Source of the DNA: Armatimonadota bacterium
Lineage (GTDB): Bacteria; Armatimonadota; HRBIN16
Direction of reading: 5' to 3'
NCBI GenBank assembly: GCA_026003195.1
Contig: BPGU01000001.1
Span: forward strand, 977,398-1,041,397
DNA: 64,000 nucleotides
Part shown: piece by piece, positions 35,145-43,519 of the stretch
How positions within the stretch are numbered: the stretch's first letter is position 1
Layout of the letters: every line of letters begins with the position of its first letter
Notes under the pieces: model-generated
Told to the model about the DNA's origin: nothing
The model's input: the letters and a program-made list of their open reading frames with translations, nothing else
The model's database searches: none
Made by a program: the position numbers and the translations under genes

Positions 35145-37457
35145 ATGCAACGAATAGACCTGAACGGCGAATGGCTGTTGAGCTACCGACCACAGCAACA
35201 CAAATATGTAAATTTTCAAGATATAGACTTAAACACAATGTGCACAGTACCTGCGCTCGTGCCGGGTAACGTGGAGCTGGACCTGATACGGGCTGGCGTC
35301 TTACCGGAGTTGTCTGTGGGCAACAACATCTACCGCCTGCGCGAGTATGAGACTTGCGAATGGTGGTATCGCAGAAGGTTTACCGCGCCTGCCCTCCCCG
35401 ATGGACATACCGCCGAGCTGGTGTTCGAGGGGCTGGATTGCCTTGCCGAAGTGTGGTTGAACGGCACACTCATTGGTGAAGCCGCGAACATGCTGATTCC
35501 ACACCGCTTTGACGTGACGAGCACGCTCAAGGCTGGCGACAACGAGCTGGTGGTCCGGATACGCTCGGCGGTGTTGGAAGGACGGGAGCGCACGCCTGCC
35601 CCCGTTGAAAGCACGTTGCCCTGCGGCTACGAGTCGTTAGGAGTGCGCAAAGCACCTCACGGCTACGGATGGGACATCATGCCGCGTGTGGTCAGCGCAG
35701 GTATCTGGCGCGACGTGTATGTGCAGTTTGTACCGTCCACGCGCTGGCGGAGCGTTTACTGGGCGACCACTTCGGTAGACCCCGCGCGTCGCTCGGCGGT
35801 GCTGTTCGTAGACTGGGACTTTACCAGCACGGAGCACACCATCGATGACTGGCAAGTGCGCCTGCGTCTCTCTCGTGATGGGCAGGTGGCACACGAAAGC
35901 CTGCATCCCGTCTTCCATACACACGGTCGGGCGTGGATACACGTTCAGGGGGTAGAGCTGTGGTATCCGCGCGGTTACGGCGAACCGGTGCTGTATGAGG
36001 CAAGCGCAGAACTGCTGGACGGACAGGGCAACGTGCTGGATACGCATCAGTGCCGCGTCGGCATCCGCAAGGTGGAGCTGCGCCGTACAGACATCACTAC
36101 GCCTGAAGAGCCTGGCGAGTTCGTTTTCTTGGTGAACGGCGTGAAGGTGTTTGCGAAGGGCACGAATTGGGTTCCGCTGGACGCCTTCCACAGTCGCGAC
36201 ATCCAGCACCTGAAACCGACTTTCGAGATGCTGGTAGACCTGAACTGCAACATGGTGCGCTGCTGGGGAGGGAATGTGTATGAGTCGGATGCCTTCTTCG
36301 ACCTGTGCGACGAGCACGGGGTGATGGTGTGGCAGGACTTCGCGCTCGCGTGCGCCATTTACCCGGACGAAATCATTCCCGCACTGCGGACGGAGGCGCA
36401 GGAGGTGGTGCAGCGTCTGCGTAACCATCCCAGCCTGGTGCTCTGGTGCGGTAATAACGAGATCGATCACACCTACCTGTGGGCGGGGATGGGCATCGAC
36501 CCCAACACCGACAAGATAAGCAGGCAGGTGCTGGCAGAGGTGGTGAGGCAGTTAGACCCCTTCCGACCGTATCTACCCAGTTCGCCTTACATGAGTGAGG
36601 AGGCGATACGCCGAGGTGGCGACCCCAATCTGTCGCCGGAGCAACATCTGTGGGGACCCCGTGACGATTTTAAGGGACCCACCTACACCCGTTCGCTGGC
36701 GCACTTTGTGAGTGAAATCGGCTACCATGGATGTCCTCATCGCCACACGCTGGAACAGATGATGGAACCCGAGTACCTGTGGCCGTGGCAGGACAATGAG
36801 CAGTGGCTGACACATGCCACACGCCCGCTGCCCCGCATGACCGATTTCAACTACCGCATCCCGCTGATGGCAAAGCAGATCGCGGTGCTCTTTGATACCG
36901 TGCCCGACAATCTGGATGATTTCATCCTGGCTTCGCAAATCAGCCAGGCGGAGGCGCTGAAGTTCTTTATCGAACGGTGGCGGCAGCGCAAGTGGCGCAC
37001 GACGGGCATTCTCTGGTGGAACCTGCGTGACGGCTGGCCCATCATCTCGGACGCTATTGTGGATTACTACTACCGCAAGAAGCTCGCCTATGTCTACGTG
37101 AAGAGGGTGCAAACTGATGTGTGCGCCATGCTGAGCGAACCGGAGGAGGGAATGCACACGCTGATTGTGGTGAACGATACATTGCATCCAGCAGAAGGAG
37201 AGGTGGAGTTAGTAGATGCGGAGAGCGGCAGGCAGTTGCTGGCTTCGGCGTATCACATCGAGCCCAACAGCAAAGCCATCGCTGGCGCTGTCCCACAGGT
37301 GCAAGAGCCCGCTCTCTGGCTCATTCGCTGGCGGGACGGGGAGGGGAGTGAGTACCTGAACCATTACCTGGCAGGTAACCGCCCCTACAGTTTGCAACGG
37401 TACCGCGAATGGCTGCACTTTCTGGAGATACCGCATGACTTCACCACAGGCTCATAG
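35145..37457 (+). CDS. GH2-family beta-mannosidase-like enzyme
   Basis: Glycosidase of 770 residues without a signal peptide. It starts with DLNGEWLLSYRP. The jelly-roll has WWYRRRFTAP and LVFEGLDCLAEVWLNG. The barrel has MVRCWGGNVYESDAFFDLCD, then LVLWCGNNEIDH (acid/base Glu) and FVSEIGYHGCP (candidate nucleophile Glu), then GILWWNLRDGWPIISDAIVD. The motif order is that of GH2 mannosidases. Absence of a signal peptide suggests it trims imported oligosaccharides in the cytoplasm, after the exported GH2 enzyme acts outside. AAGGAGGAGAAC precedes the ATG. The pair is one operon. No terminator was seen between it and the CsoR-like gene, where an operator and promoter begin. Confidence 0.88.
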   Translation: MQRIDLNGEWLLSYRPQQHKYVNFQDIDLNTMCTVPALVPGNVELDLIRAGVLPELSVGNNIYRLREYETCEWWYRRRFTAPALPDGHTAELVFEGLDCLAEVWLNGTLIGEAANMLIPHRFDVTSTLKAGDNELVVRIRSAVLEGRERTPAPVESTLPCGYESLGVRKAPHGYGWDIMPRVVSAGIWRDVYVQFVPSTRWRSVYWATTSVDPARRSAVLFVDWDFTSTEHTIDDWQVRLRLSRDGQVAHESLHPVFHTHGRAWIHVQGVELWYPRGYGEPVLYEASAELLDGQGNVLDTHQCRVGIRKVELRRTDITTPEEPGEFVFLVNGVKVFAKGTNWVPLDAFHSRDIQHLKPTFEMLVDLNCNMVRCWGGNVYESDAFFDLCDEHGVMVWQDFALACAIYPDEIIPALRTEAQEVVQRLRNHPSLVLWCGNNEIDHTYLWAGMGIDPNTDKISRQVLAEVVRQLDPFRPYLPSSPYMSEEAIRRGGDPNLSPEQHLWGPRDDFKGPTYTRSLAHFVSEIGYHGCPHRHTLEQMMEPEYLWPWQDNEQWLTHATRPLPRMTDFNYRIPLMAKQIAVLFDTVPDNLDDFILASQISQAEALKFFIERWRQRKWRTTGILWWNLRDGWPIISDAIVDYYYRKKLAYVYVKRVQTDVCAMLSEPEEGMHTLIVVNDTLHPAEGEVELVDAESGRQLLASAYHIEPNSKAIAGAVPQVQEPALWLIRWRDGEGSEYLNHYLAGNRPYSLQRYREWLHFLEIPHDFTTGS

Positions 37458-37471
37458 ATGGCGATAGGGAA

Positions 37472-37500
37472 ACAGGGTATAATGGTAAAATATACCCTGT
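37472..37500. promoter_or_regulatory. Operator and promoter of the CsoR-like operon
   Basis: A perfect 10-bp inverted repeat (ACAGGGTATA at 37472-37481, TATACCCTGT at 37491-37500) with a 9-base spacer overlaps TATAAT at 37478-37483. The arms contain GGGTAT/ATACCC, the core seen in CsoR-family operators. Start of transcription should fall inside the repeat, so binding would block the promoter. The gene begins at 37518. No clear -35 box was found. Autoregulation is inferred. Confidence 0.72.
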
Positions 37501-37517
37501 ACTGGTAGGAGGTATAT

Positions 37518-37790
37518 ATGAAAAAGCAAGCGCAACAGTACAACGATGCCGTGCCGGCGGAGATTGTAGACCGCTTGAGGCGCATCGAGGGGCAGGTGCG
37601 CGGCTTGCAACGCATGGTTCGGCAAGGGCGCGCGCCGTCGGAGGTCATCTACCAGATGGCAGCGGTGAAGTCTGCTCTGGAACAGGCGGCATTACACTAT
37701 CTGTGGTGGGAGGTGCAACGGGACGGTAAGCCGGAGGAGGTTTCCAGCTCTGTGCGTTCCGCTCTGGAACTGGTTGCTAAAATGCTGTAG
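37518..37790 (+). CDS. CsoR/RcnR-family (DUF156) transcriptional repressor lacking cysteines
   Basis: Small all-helical repressor of 90 residues. The family core is clear: RLRRIEGQVRGLQRMVRQGR, then VIYQMAAVKSALEQAALHYLWW. CsoR copper sensors use Cys at the position after RxxR (typically RYCxDVL) and a later Cys; here the segment is RAPSEVI and there is no Cys anywhere in the protein. A His remains in AALHYL. It therefore probably does not sense copper or persulfide in the standard manner; other metals, formaldehyde-like electrophiles or an unknown signal are possible. TAGGAGGT lies 4 bases upstream of the ATG. The downstream OsmC and DUF302 genes are likely targets. Confidence 0.88.
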   Translation: MKKQAQQYNDAVPAEIVDRLRRIEGQVRGLQRMVRQGRAPSEVIYQMAAVKSALEQAALHYLWWEVQRDGKPEEVSSSVRSALELVAKML

Positions 37791-37856
37791 TCTTGGACGA
37801 ATCCGTGCGACCGTTCAACGTATCTAATAGTGCGAAAGACTCGTGGAGGAGGCATC

Positions 37857-38279
37857 ATGACGGAAATCAGAACTCGCTGGATAGACGGTATGCAGTTTCT
37901 CAGCATCTCCTCGGGGGGACACCCTCTGGTGATGGATGTGTCGCCAGATGGAGGGGGACGCGGTGAAGGCATCGGTCCCATGGAGTTGCTGCTTCATGCC
38001 CTGGCGGGATGTACTGGTGTGGATGTGGTCAGCATTCTTCAGAAAAAGAGGCAGCCTCTGAAGGGGCTTGAGATAAAGGTCAGAGGGGCAAGACGTCAAG
38101 AGTACCCGCGCGTCTACTCCCAGATTGAGATCGAGTACGTTTTTAAGGGCAAAGGGCTTGATCCCCAGGCGGTGGAGCAAGCGATTAAGCTCTCTGAGGA
38201 GAAGTATTGCAGCGTAGAAGCGCATCTGGCTGCCTTCGCTCAGGTTCACAGCACCTACCGCATCATCGAGGAGGAGTAA
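37857..38279 (+). CDS. OsmC/Ohr-family peroxide-detoxifying protein
   Basis: Thiol peroxidase of the OsmC family, 140 residues. Catalytic cysteines are in the expected places: ALAGCTGVDVV near residue 53 and EEKYCSVEAHL near residue 118. GPMELLLHALAGC is the conserved segment before the first Cys. It reduces organic peroxides or related electrophiles. ATG at 37857 has GGAGGAGG upstream; a longer frame lacks support. It follows the CsoR-like gene by 66 bases and precedes the DUF302 gene by one base, so the three form an operon that would respond to the repressor. The Arg residue used in OsmC activity was not assigned with certainty. Confidence 0.9.
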   Translation: MTEIRTRWIDGMQFLSISSGGHPLVMDVSPDGGGRGEGIGPMELLLHALAGCTGVDVVSILQKKRQPLKGLEIKVRGARRQEYPRVYSQIEIEYVFKGKGLDPQAVEQAIKLSEEKYCSVEAHLAAFAQVHSTYRIIEEE

Positions 38280-38280
38280 G

Positions 38281-38685
38281 ATGGCACTCGAACAGACGCC
38301 TGCCGGTATCCGCGTGAAAGTATCGCTTCCTTATGCAGAAGCGGTAGAGAAGACGATCGCCGCGCTCAAATCCGAAGGCTTCGGTGTGTTGACCACTATC
38401 GACGTCAAACAGACGATGAAAGAGAAGCTGGGCGTGGAATATCGTCCTTACATTATCCTGGGAGCGTGTAACCCTCCGCTAGCCCATCGCGCCCTCAGTG
38501 CCTCTCCGGAAGTGGGGCTGCTCTTGCCGTGTAACGTGACCGTCTACGAAGAGGAAAACGGCTGCGTGGTGTCAGCGATGGACCCCACCGTCGCCATGCA
38601 GATAGTCTCCCACCCGGAGCTGGAGGCGGTGGCTAAAGAGGCGCGGGCGAAGCTGGAGCGGGTGCTACAACAGGTTGCAGGTTGA
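38281..38685 (+). CDS. DUF302-family protein
   Basis: Protein of 134 residues. The DUF302 fold is recognised by PYAEAVEKTIAALKSEGFGV at the start, then KLGVEYRPYIILGACNPPLA and VGLLLPCNVTVYEEENG. The family often occurs with OsmC, CsoR-type regulators or copper and peroxide proteins; its chemistry is unknown. A Cys in ILGACNP and one in LLPCNV are conserved-looking and could bind a metal or thiol. It is the third gene of the CsoR-OsmC-DUF302 operon. Its last 53 bases overlap the 3' end of lipB on the opposite strand. Confidence 0.86.
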   Translation: MALEQTPAGIRVKVSLPYAEAVEKTIAALKSEGFGVLTTIDVKQTMKEKLGVEYRPYIILGACNPPLAHRALSASPEVGLLLPCNVTVYEEENGCVVSAMDPTVAMQIVSHPELEAVAKEARAKLERVLQQVAG

Positions 38686-39313
38686 ATACCCGTGCCAACG
38701 CCTCCACGACGGGCGGCACGGCTTCTTCGAGGGTTACCTCTCGTTGCAGGAGGTGCCCAAGGGAGGTAACCCCCTTGTCGTGTATACCACATGGCACAAT
38801 CAGGTGGAAATGGCTCAGGTCGGGACAGACGTTCAGGGCAAATCCGTGCATCGTTATCCAGTGGCTCACCTTGACACCGATAGCAGCTATCTTCTGCTCA
38901 CCAACCCACACACCCGTGAGCCCCTCTTTGCGATGTGCCAGCACGCCGAAGCGACGCAGGGCGGCGATCAGTGCCTCTTCTAGCCTGCGCAGGTAGAGGT
39001 GTATATCCCTGCCATGCTCGCGCAGGTCGAGGATAGGATAACCTACCAGCTGCCCCGGTCCGTGATAGGTGACGTCTCCTCCTCGATCCGTTTCCACCAG
39101 CTGGATGCCCAAGTCCTGTAGCAGATGCTCAGACACCAGAAGATGCTCCCTGTGTGCGGCGCGCCCCAGCGTGATGACAGGAGGTGAATGTTCCAGCAGC
39201 AACAGAGTGTCGGGGATGGTTCCCTCTCGTCGCTGAGGGACGAGTTCGCGCTGCAGCTGCCATGCCGAAGCGTAGTCTACCCTTCCAAGCCACCGCACAT
39301 CCAGAGAGGACAT
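38633..39313 (-). CDS. lipB: Octanoyl-[acyl carrier protein]:protein transferase LipB
   Basis: Transfers octanoyl groups from acyl carrier protein to lipoyl domains, the first step of lipoate assembly. Signature segments are present: TDRGGDVTYHGPGQLVGYPI, then KIAAIGVKVSHWIT (catalytic Lys) and LIVPCGIHDKGVTSL (catalytic Cys). Length of 226 residues is normal. The C-terminus is extended with an Ala-Pro-rich tail (VVAPAPASPAPL) that lies over the convergent DUF302 gene, overlapping by 53 bases. The start at 39313 has GGGTGATGAG upstream. lipA is not in the window. Confidence 0.95.
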   Translation of the reverse strand: MSSLDVRWLGRVDYASAWQLQRELVPQRREGTIPDTLLLLEHSPPVITLGRAAHREHLLVSEHLLQDLGIQLVETDRGGDVTYHGPGQLVGYPILDLREHGRDIHLYLRRLEEALIAALRRFGVLAHRKEGLTGVWVGEQKIAAIGVKVSHWITMHGFALNVCPDLSHFHLIVPCGIHDKGVTSLGHLLQREVTLEEAVPPVVEALARVFNLQPVVAPAPASPAPL

Positions 39314-39342
39314 TGCTCATCACCCACAGAGATTATACCCCC

Positions 39343-40365
39343 TCAGGGTAGCGTTGTCAGCAACGATCTCAGCGCCTTCGTCATCGCGCTCTGGTAACGC
39401 TCGATGTCTTTCACCAGGAACATATACCGATGGGTGCTGCGCGGGTCGGGGTGCCAGGTGGTCACTGCGTCTTCGTTGCAGGAAACGCGCACTGGCTGGA
39501 AAGTGTATACCGCGGAGTCACCAGCCGCCTTCAACGGGACGACTTCACCGGCGGTAGTGACGGTTAGCCCCGCGACGTGCAGGAAGCTCACGACAGACCA
39601 CATATTTCGCTCCTGCCCGCTGTAGTGCTGGATGAGCGAAGCATCAGGCTGGCGATACAGATACCTCAGCCAGTCTGTCTCCCGCACACGCTGGAACATG
39701 TACAGGAAAAAGTTCTGCATTCGGGGCGACAGCACGGGTAGTATCTCTTCCTGCCGAAAACGCCAGTAGGTTCCGTATCGCTTCACGCGCCATTCACCTT
39801 CGTAGTCCTCGAAGCAGGGTAGCCAGTAGATGGGGCAGGGCAGTTCGAACAGGGCACGATACGCCGCGGGGTCCAGTGTGACGTTGTACTCCAGCACGGA
39901 GGCAAGTTTGGGGTCAGGCGAACCCGTGCCCGCGTTGATATAGATGCCCGCACATTTGCGGGCGAAAAGAGCGGGGTCGGTTTTACCGGCGAGGGCGATA
40001 TCCCTGCAGGAACCCACAACGGTAATCGCCACACGCTGGCGCGATTGCCGAAGGGTGTCCAGAATCAACCGAACCGCCGCCTTATCGGATGGCGAAGCAG
40101 ACGGCTGTGTGTCATTGGGCGATTTCATCGGCTGCGCGGAGCCGACCACAGCGGGAGCGGTCAGCCCGGTGAGGTGATTCAGCTGGGCGATCGCCCCCAG
40201 ATCGGGGTCACCGTCCAACTTCGGTGGCGGGCGGTCGATGACGATGCCGCGCAAGTCTACCTTGCCCTGCAAAGCCAGCGCGTAAATCACCGCCAGGTCA
40301 AAATGGTCATCCGGGTCGTTGTGCGGACGAAACAGGTCGGTTTGATGTATCAGCGGAGTTGCCAT
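39343..40365 (-). CDS. Nucleoside hydrolase-like protein in a sugar-import operon
   Basis: Protein of 340 residues that resembles inosine/uridine-preferring nucleoside hydrolases in its N-terminal half: HNDPDDHFDLAVIYALAL (variant of the DxDxxxDD calcium site, shifted to NDPDD) and VVGSCRDIALA and YINAGTGSPDP. The C-terminal half diverges. It may hydrolyse N-glycosidic bonds or be a diverged relative with a different glycoside substrate. AGGAGA lies upstream of the ATG. It follows the permease gene by 9 bases and is the last gene of the operon. No signal peptide. Confidence 0.72.
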   Translation of the reverse strand: MATPLIHQTDLFRPHNDPDDHFDLAVIYALALQGKVDLRGIVIDRPPPKLDGDPDLGAIAQLNHLTGLTAPAVVGSAQPMKSPNDTQPSASPSDKAAVRLILDTLRQSRQRVAITVVGSCRDIALAGKTDPALFARKCAGIYINAGTGSPDPKLASVLEYNVTLDPAAYRALFELPCPIYWLPCFEDYEGEWRVKRYGTYWRFRQEEILPVLSPRMQNFFLYMFQRVRETDWLRYLYRQPDASLIQHYSGQERNMWSVVSFLHVAGLTVTTAGEVVPLKAAGDSAVYTFQPVRVSCNEDAVTTWHPDPRSTHRYMFLVKDIERYQSAMTKALRSLLTTLP

Positions 40366-40374
40366 CGGGGTCTC

Positions 40375-41259
40375 CTATCCCTTGATTCCTGTTAGCGTGA
40401 TGCCCTCGATAAACAGCCTCTGTGTGAAGAAGAATACCACCATGAGCGGCAGGGTGACCACTGTAGCCGCTGCCATTAGCAGGTTCCACTCGGAGCTGTG
40501 CCTTCCCACAAAGGTCTGTAGCCCTACTGCCAGTGTGTAGGTGTTTTCATCGGTGAGGTACACCAGTGGGTTTATGAAGTCCGTCCACGCGCCGATGAAG
40601 GCGAACAGCGCAACCGTCGCCAGCGCTGGCACCGAAAGCGGTACGATGATTTGCCAGAAGATGCGCCACTCCGAGCATCCGTCGATGCGTGCAGCGTCGG
40701 ACAGTTCCTGCGGGATGGTCAGGAAAAACTGTCTCAGCAAGAAGATGGCGAACGCACTGCCGAAGAAGGGCGGCACCACCAGCGGCAAATAGGTACCTGT
40801 CCAGCCAATGGTGCGAAACATCACGAACACGGGCAGCATGGTCACCTGCGTAGGGAGCATGATGGTCGCCAGCATCATCAGGAACAGCACATCACGCCCT
40901 TTCCAGCGCAGTCGCGCGAAGCCATAAGCGGGTAGAGCAGAGGAGAGCACCGTCCCCACCACCACCAGCGCGCACACGAACAGCGTGTTGCGCAGGTACA
41001 GCAGAAAGGGAAACGACTGCAGCGCCTCGATGTAGTTTTGCCAGCGGATAGGGTTGGGTATCCACTCGATGGTCTCGGTGAAGATGCGATCTTCCGTTTT
41101 GAGTGATGTAGAAACCATCAGCGCAAAGGGCGCAAGAAAGGAGATGCTGAGCGCAATCAGCACAATGTAGACGGCAGTGACGGCAATTCGCCTGCGCCAT
41201 ACTTTAGACTGCTTCCAGTACGCCAGCCGGCTGCCTGGAGTTATTGTCCTTGTTGCCAT
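40375..41259 (-). CDS. Carbohydrate ABC transporter permease (MalG-type)
   Basis: Inner-membrane permease of 294 residues with six hydrophobic spans (for example VYIVLIALSISFLAPFALMV). The EAA loop that contacts the ATPase is present as ELSDAARIDGCSEWRIFWQI followed by PLSVPALA. Ends KG. Start codon overlaps the stop of the upstream permease (TGATG), so the two are coupled. It works with the MalF-type permease and the lipoprotein; the ATPase is not encoded in this window and is presumably a shared MsmK-like protein. Confidence 0.93.
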   Translation of the reverse strand: MATRTITPGSRLAYWKQSKVWRRRIAVTAVYIVLIALSISFLAPFALMVSTSLKTEDRIFTETIEWIPNPIRWQNYIEALQSFPFLLYLRNTLFVCALVVVGTVLSSALPAYGFARLRWKGRDVLFLMMLATIMLPTQVTMLPVFVMFRTIGWTGTYLPLVVPPFFGSAFAIFLLRQFFLTIPQELSDAARIDGCSEWRIFWQIIVPLSVPALATVALFAFIGAWTDFINPLVYLTDENTYTLAVGLQTFVGRHSSEWNLLMAAATVVTLPLMVVFFFTQRLFIEGITLTGIKG

Positions 41260-42152
41260 CAGCCTCTCTCCCCCTCATAGTAGACCCAGCGTGCGGATGT
41301 TCGGAACACAACCAGTGTGGCAATCAGCGTGAGGATGAACAGTATCCATGCCATCGCACAGGCGTGTCCCATGCGAAAATCGCGGAAGGCGTTGTAGAAA
41401 AGGTACAGAGCATAGAAGAGCGTGGAGTTTTGCGGTCCGCCCTGGGTCATGATGAAGGTTTGTGTGAAGTACTGGAACGTCCAGATGACTCCCATGATGA
41501 GGTTGTAGAAGATGACGGGCGAAATCATGGGCAGGGTCACGTGTAGCGTTTTGTGCCACGCTCCTGCACCGTCGATCTCCGCTGCCTCGTACAGATGTGC
41601 GGGCACGTTCTGCAAGCTTGCCAGATAGATGACCACGCTTCCACCTACCGCCCAGAGGTCCATCATGATGAAGGCGGGTTTAGACCATTTCGGGTCGGCG
41701 AGCCAGCCGGGCGGTTGCAGTCCAAACGGCGCCAGCAACGGTGTCAGCACGGCGTTCAGCAGCCCATACTGCGGATTCAGCACCCACAGCCACAATACCG
41801 CCACCGCTACCACCGGCATAATGGACGGCAGGTAGTAAATGGTACGGAAGATGCCGATGCCGGGTATCTTGTGGTTGAGCAGCAGCGCCATGGCCAAGCC
41901 AATGATGAGCGCGAGAGGTAGCTCGATGAGCATGAAGAGTGTATTCCACAGCGAGGGCAGGAAGTAGTCGCGGTCGGTCAGCAGAGCCACGTAGTTCGCC
42001 AGCCCCACCCACTTGGGGGGGGTAAGCACTCGATAATCGCAGAAGCTGTAGTAGAGCGACGCCAGGATGGGGTAGAGGGTAAAGAGCAGGAACCCCATCA
42101 ACCATGGCGAAACGAAGAGCCAGCCCTGCAGGTTGCGTCGACGATCATACAT
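41259..42152 (-). CDS. Carbohydrate ABC transporter permease (MalF/UgpA-type)
   Basis: Inner-membrane permease of 297 residues with six predicted spans. The EAA loop reads HLYEAAEIDGAGAWHKTLHV followed by LPMISP. ATG at 42152 is preferred to GTG at 42170 because GGAGGT is 7 bases upstream; that site overlaps the stop codon of the binding-protein gene. Pairs with the MalG-type permease downstream. Substrate is inferred to be a mono- or oligosaccharide from family only. Confidence 0.93.
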   Translation of the reverse strand: MYDRRRNLQGWLFVSPWLMGFLLFTLYPILASLYYSFCDYRVLTPPKWVGLANYVALLTDRDYFLPSLWNTLFMLIELPLALIIGLAMALLLNHKIPGIGIFRTIYYLPSIMPVVAVAVLWLWVLNPQYGLLNAVLTPLLAPFGLQPPGWLADPKWSKPAFIMMDLWAVGGSVVIYLASLQNVPAHLYEAAEIDGAGAWHKTLHVTLPMISPVIFYNLIMGVIWTFQYFTQTFIMTQGGPQNSTLFYALYLFYNAFRDFRMGHACAMAWILFILTLIATLVVFRTSARWVYYEGERG

Positions 42153-42157
42153 CTCTG

Positions 42158-43456
42158 TTACCTCCGCCACCGCAGCATTTCACGGTACACTCGCCTCTGT
42201 ACGTCGCGTAGAGCCTGAGCAGGCGTTTTGGTTCCATATCGCACGAAATCCACCGCGCTGTATATCTCATACTGGTATAGCCCTGTAATCGGGGTGGGGG
42301 GAAAGTGATGTGCGTTCGGACTGTTTGCCACGTCCATAAACACGGCGAAGGCACGCTTCCACGGTTCACCCTCGCGTAAGCTGCGCTCCTTTCGCGCAGC
42401 GAGGATATTGGGCACGCCGTGCATGGTGCTGGCAAAGAGCACCTGTGCCTCAATGGTTTGTGTCCATCGCAGGAACTCCCACGCCTCTTTAGGGTGCTTG
42501 CAGTTGACCGGAATGCAGAAGATATTCCCGCCGAGCCAGGTAGGGTTTTTCTGGTCAGGATACTGGTCGGGGTAGGGGATGGGTGCGGCGCCGTACCGCA
42601 CTTTGGGACCATAGCGCTGGAACCAGTAGGGGTTCCACTGCCCGTTAATCATCATGGCCACCTTGCCCACCAGGAAAGGGTTGTTGATGCCCATCTCCTG
42701 CCCGAAACCGGCTTGAAAGGCGTTCACCTCCTCCGCGCCGCCCTGCACCTCTATCAGCTTCTGGTACCACTCCAGAGCCTCGATGTTGCGCGGGTGATCG
42801 GCGGTCGGCATCCCCGTCTTCGGGTCGATGAACTGTCCTCCAAAGGCGGAGATGATGATCAGCGGGTCGGGTGGCATCATGCCGATACGCACAATGCGCC
42901 CATTCGCGTCGCGTTTGGTGAGCTTTCGCGCATATTCCAGCAACTCACTCAGCGTTTTGGGGGGACGATCGGGGTCTATCCCGACTTCCCGAAAGGCGTC
43001 CTTGTTCCACAGCAGGGCGAAGCAGTCCATGAGGTATATCATCGCGTACAGCTTGCCGTTGTAGCGACACTGCGAGAGCGATCCCGGCGCGTAGTCCGTC
43101 TCCTTCAATCCCGACTGTTTGAAGAACTCGTCGAGGCAGAGCAGTGCACCGTTGCCTGCCAGCGAACCCAGATAGCCCGGCTCGCGCAGGGTAAATATCT
43201 CCGGTGGGTCGTTGGCGACAATAGCACGGATGATTTTGGTATCCTCTACTGCCGCGAGGTTGTGCACCTGAATATGCGGGTGAGTGCGGTTGAACTCGTC
43301 CACCACCACCTGAAAGGCTTCCGCCTCGTCGCCGCCCCACATCGTCCACGCCCGCAGGTGCACTACGCCCGGCTCGTGCTGCCTGCGCTGGCACGCGGGT
43401 AACAGCAGCGTTGCCAGAACCATACTTGCAATAGCCATTAGTCTGCTGATGCGCAT
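42158..43456 (-). CDS. Sugar ABC transporter substrate-binding lipoprotein
   Basis: Extracytoplasmic solute-binding protein of 432 residues in the family 1 sugar-binding group. The signal peptide ends in a lipobox (LLLPAC) at residue ~22, so it is anchored in the membrane. The mature part starts VVHLRAWTMWGGDEAEAFQV, the usual opening, and contains GQWNPYWFQRYGPKVRYGAA and GGNIFCIPVNCKHPKEAWEF, the C-lobe motif. It is followed by its two permeases without a gap. The ribosome site is weak, with an AGGAGG too far upstream. Confidence 0.92.
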   Translation of the reverse strand: MRISRLMAIASMVLATLLLPACQRRQHEPGVVHLRAWTMWGGDEAEAFQVVVDEFNRTHPHIQVHNLAAVEDTKIIRAIVANDPPEIFTLREPGYLGSLAGNGALLCLDEFFKQSGLKETDYAPGSLSQCRYNGKLYAMIYLMDCFALLWNKDAFREVGIDPDRPPKTLSELLEYARKLTKRDANGRIVRIGMMPPDPLIIISAFGGQFIDPKTGMPTADHPRNIEALEWYQKLIEVQGGAEEVNAFQAGFGQEMGINNPFLVGKVAMMINGQWNPYWFQRYGPKVRYGAAPIPYPDQYPDQKNPTWLGGNIFCIPVNCKHPKEAWEFLRWTQTIEAQVLFASTMHGVPNILAARKERSLREGEPWKRAFAVFMDVANSPNAHHFPPTPITGLYQYEIYSAVDFVRYGTKTPAQALRDVQRRVYREMLRWRR

Positions 43457-43519
43457 AACGGATTACGGATGAGACCTCCTCTGTATTTCTCCGAGTTTGT
43501 CAGGGGGCTACCTGTCCTT

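Noticed and set aside
42419-43402. 327-residue frame on the plus strand
   Set aside because: Antisense to the sugar-binding lipoprotein gene, which carries an unmistakable lipobox and family motifs.
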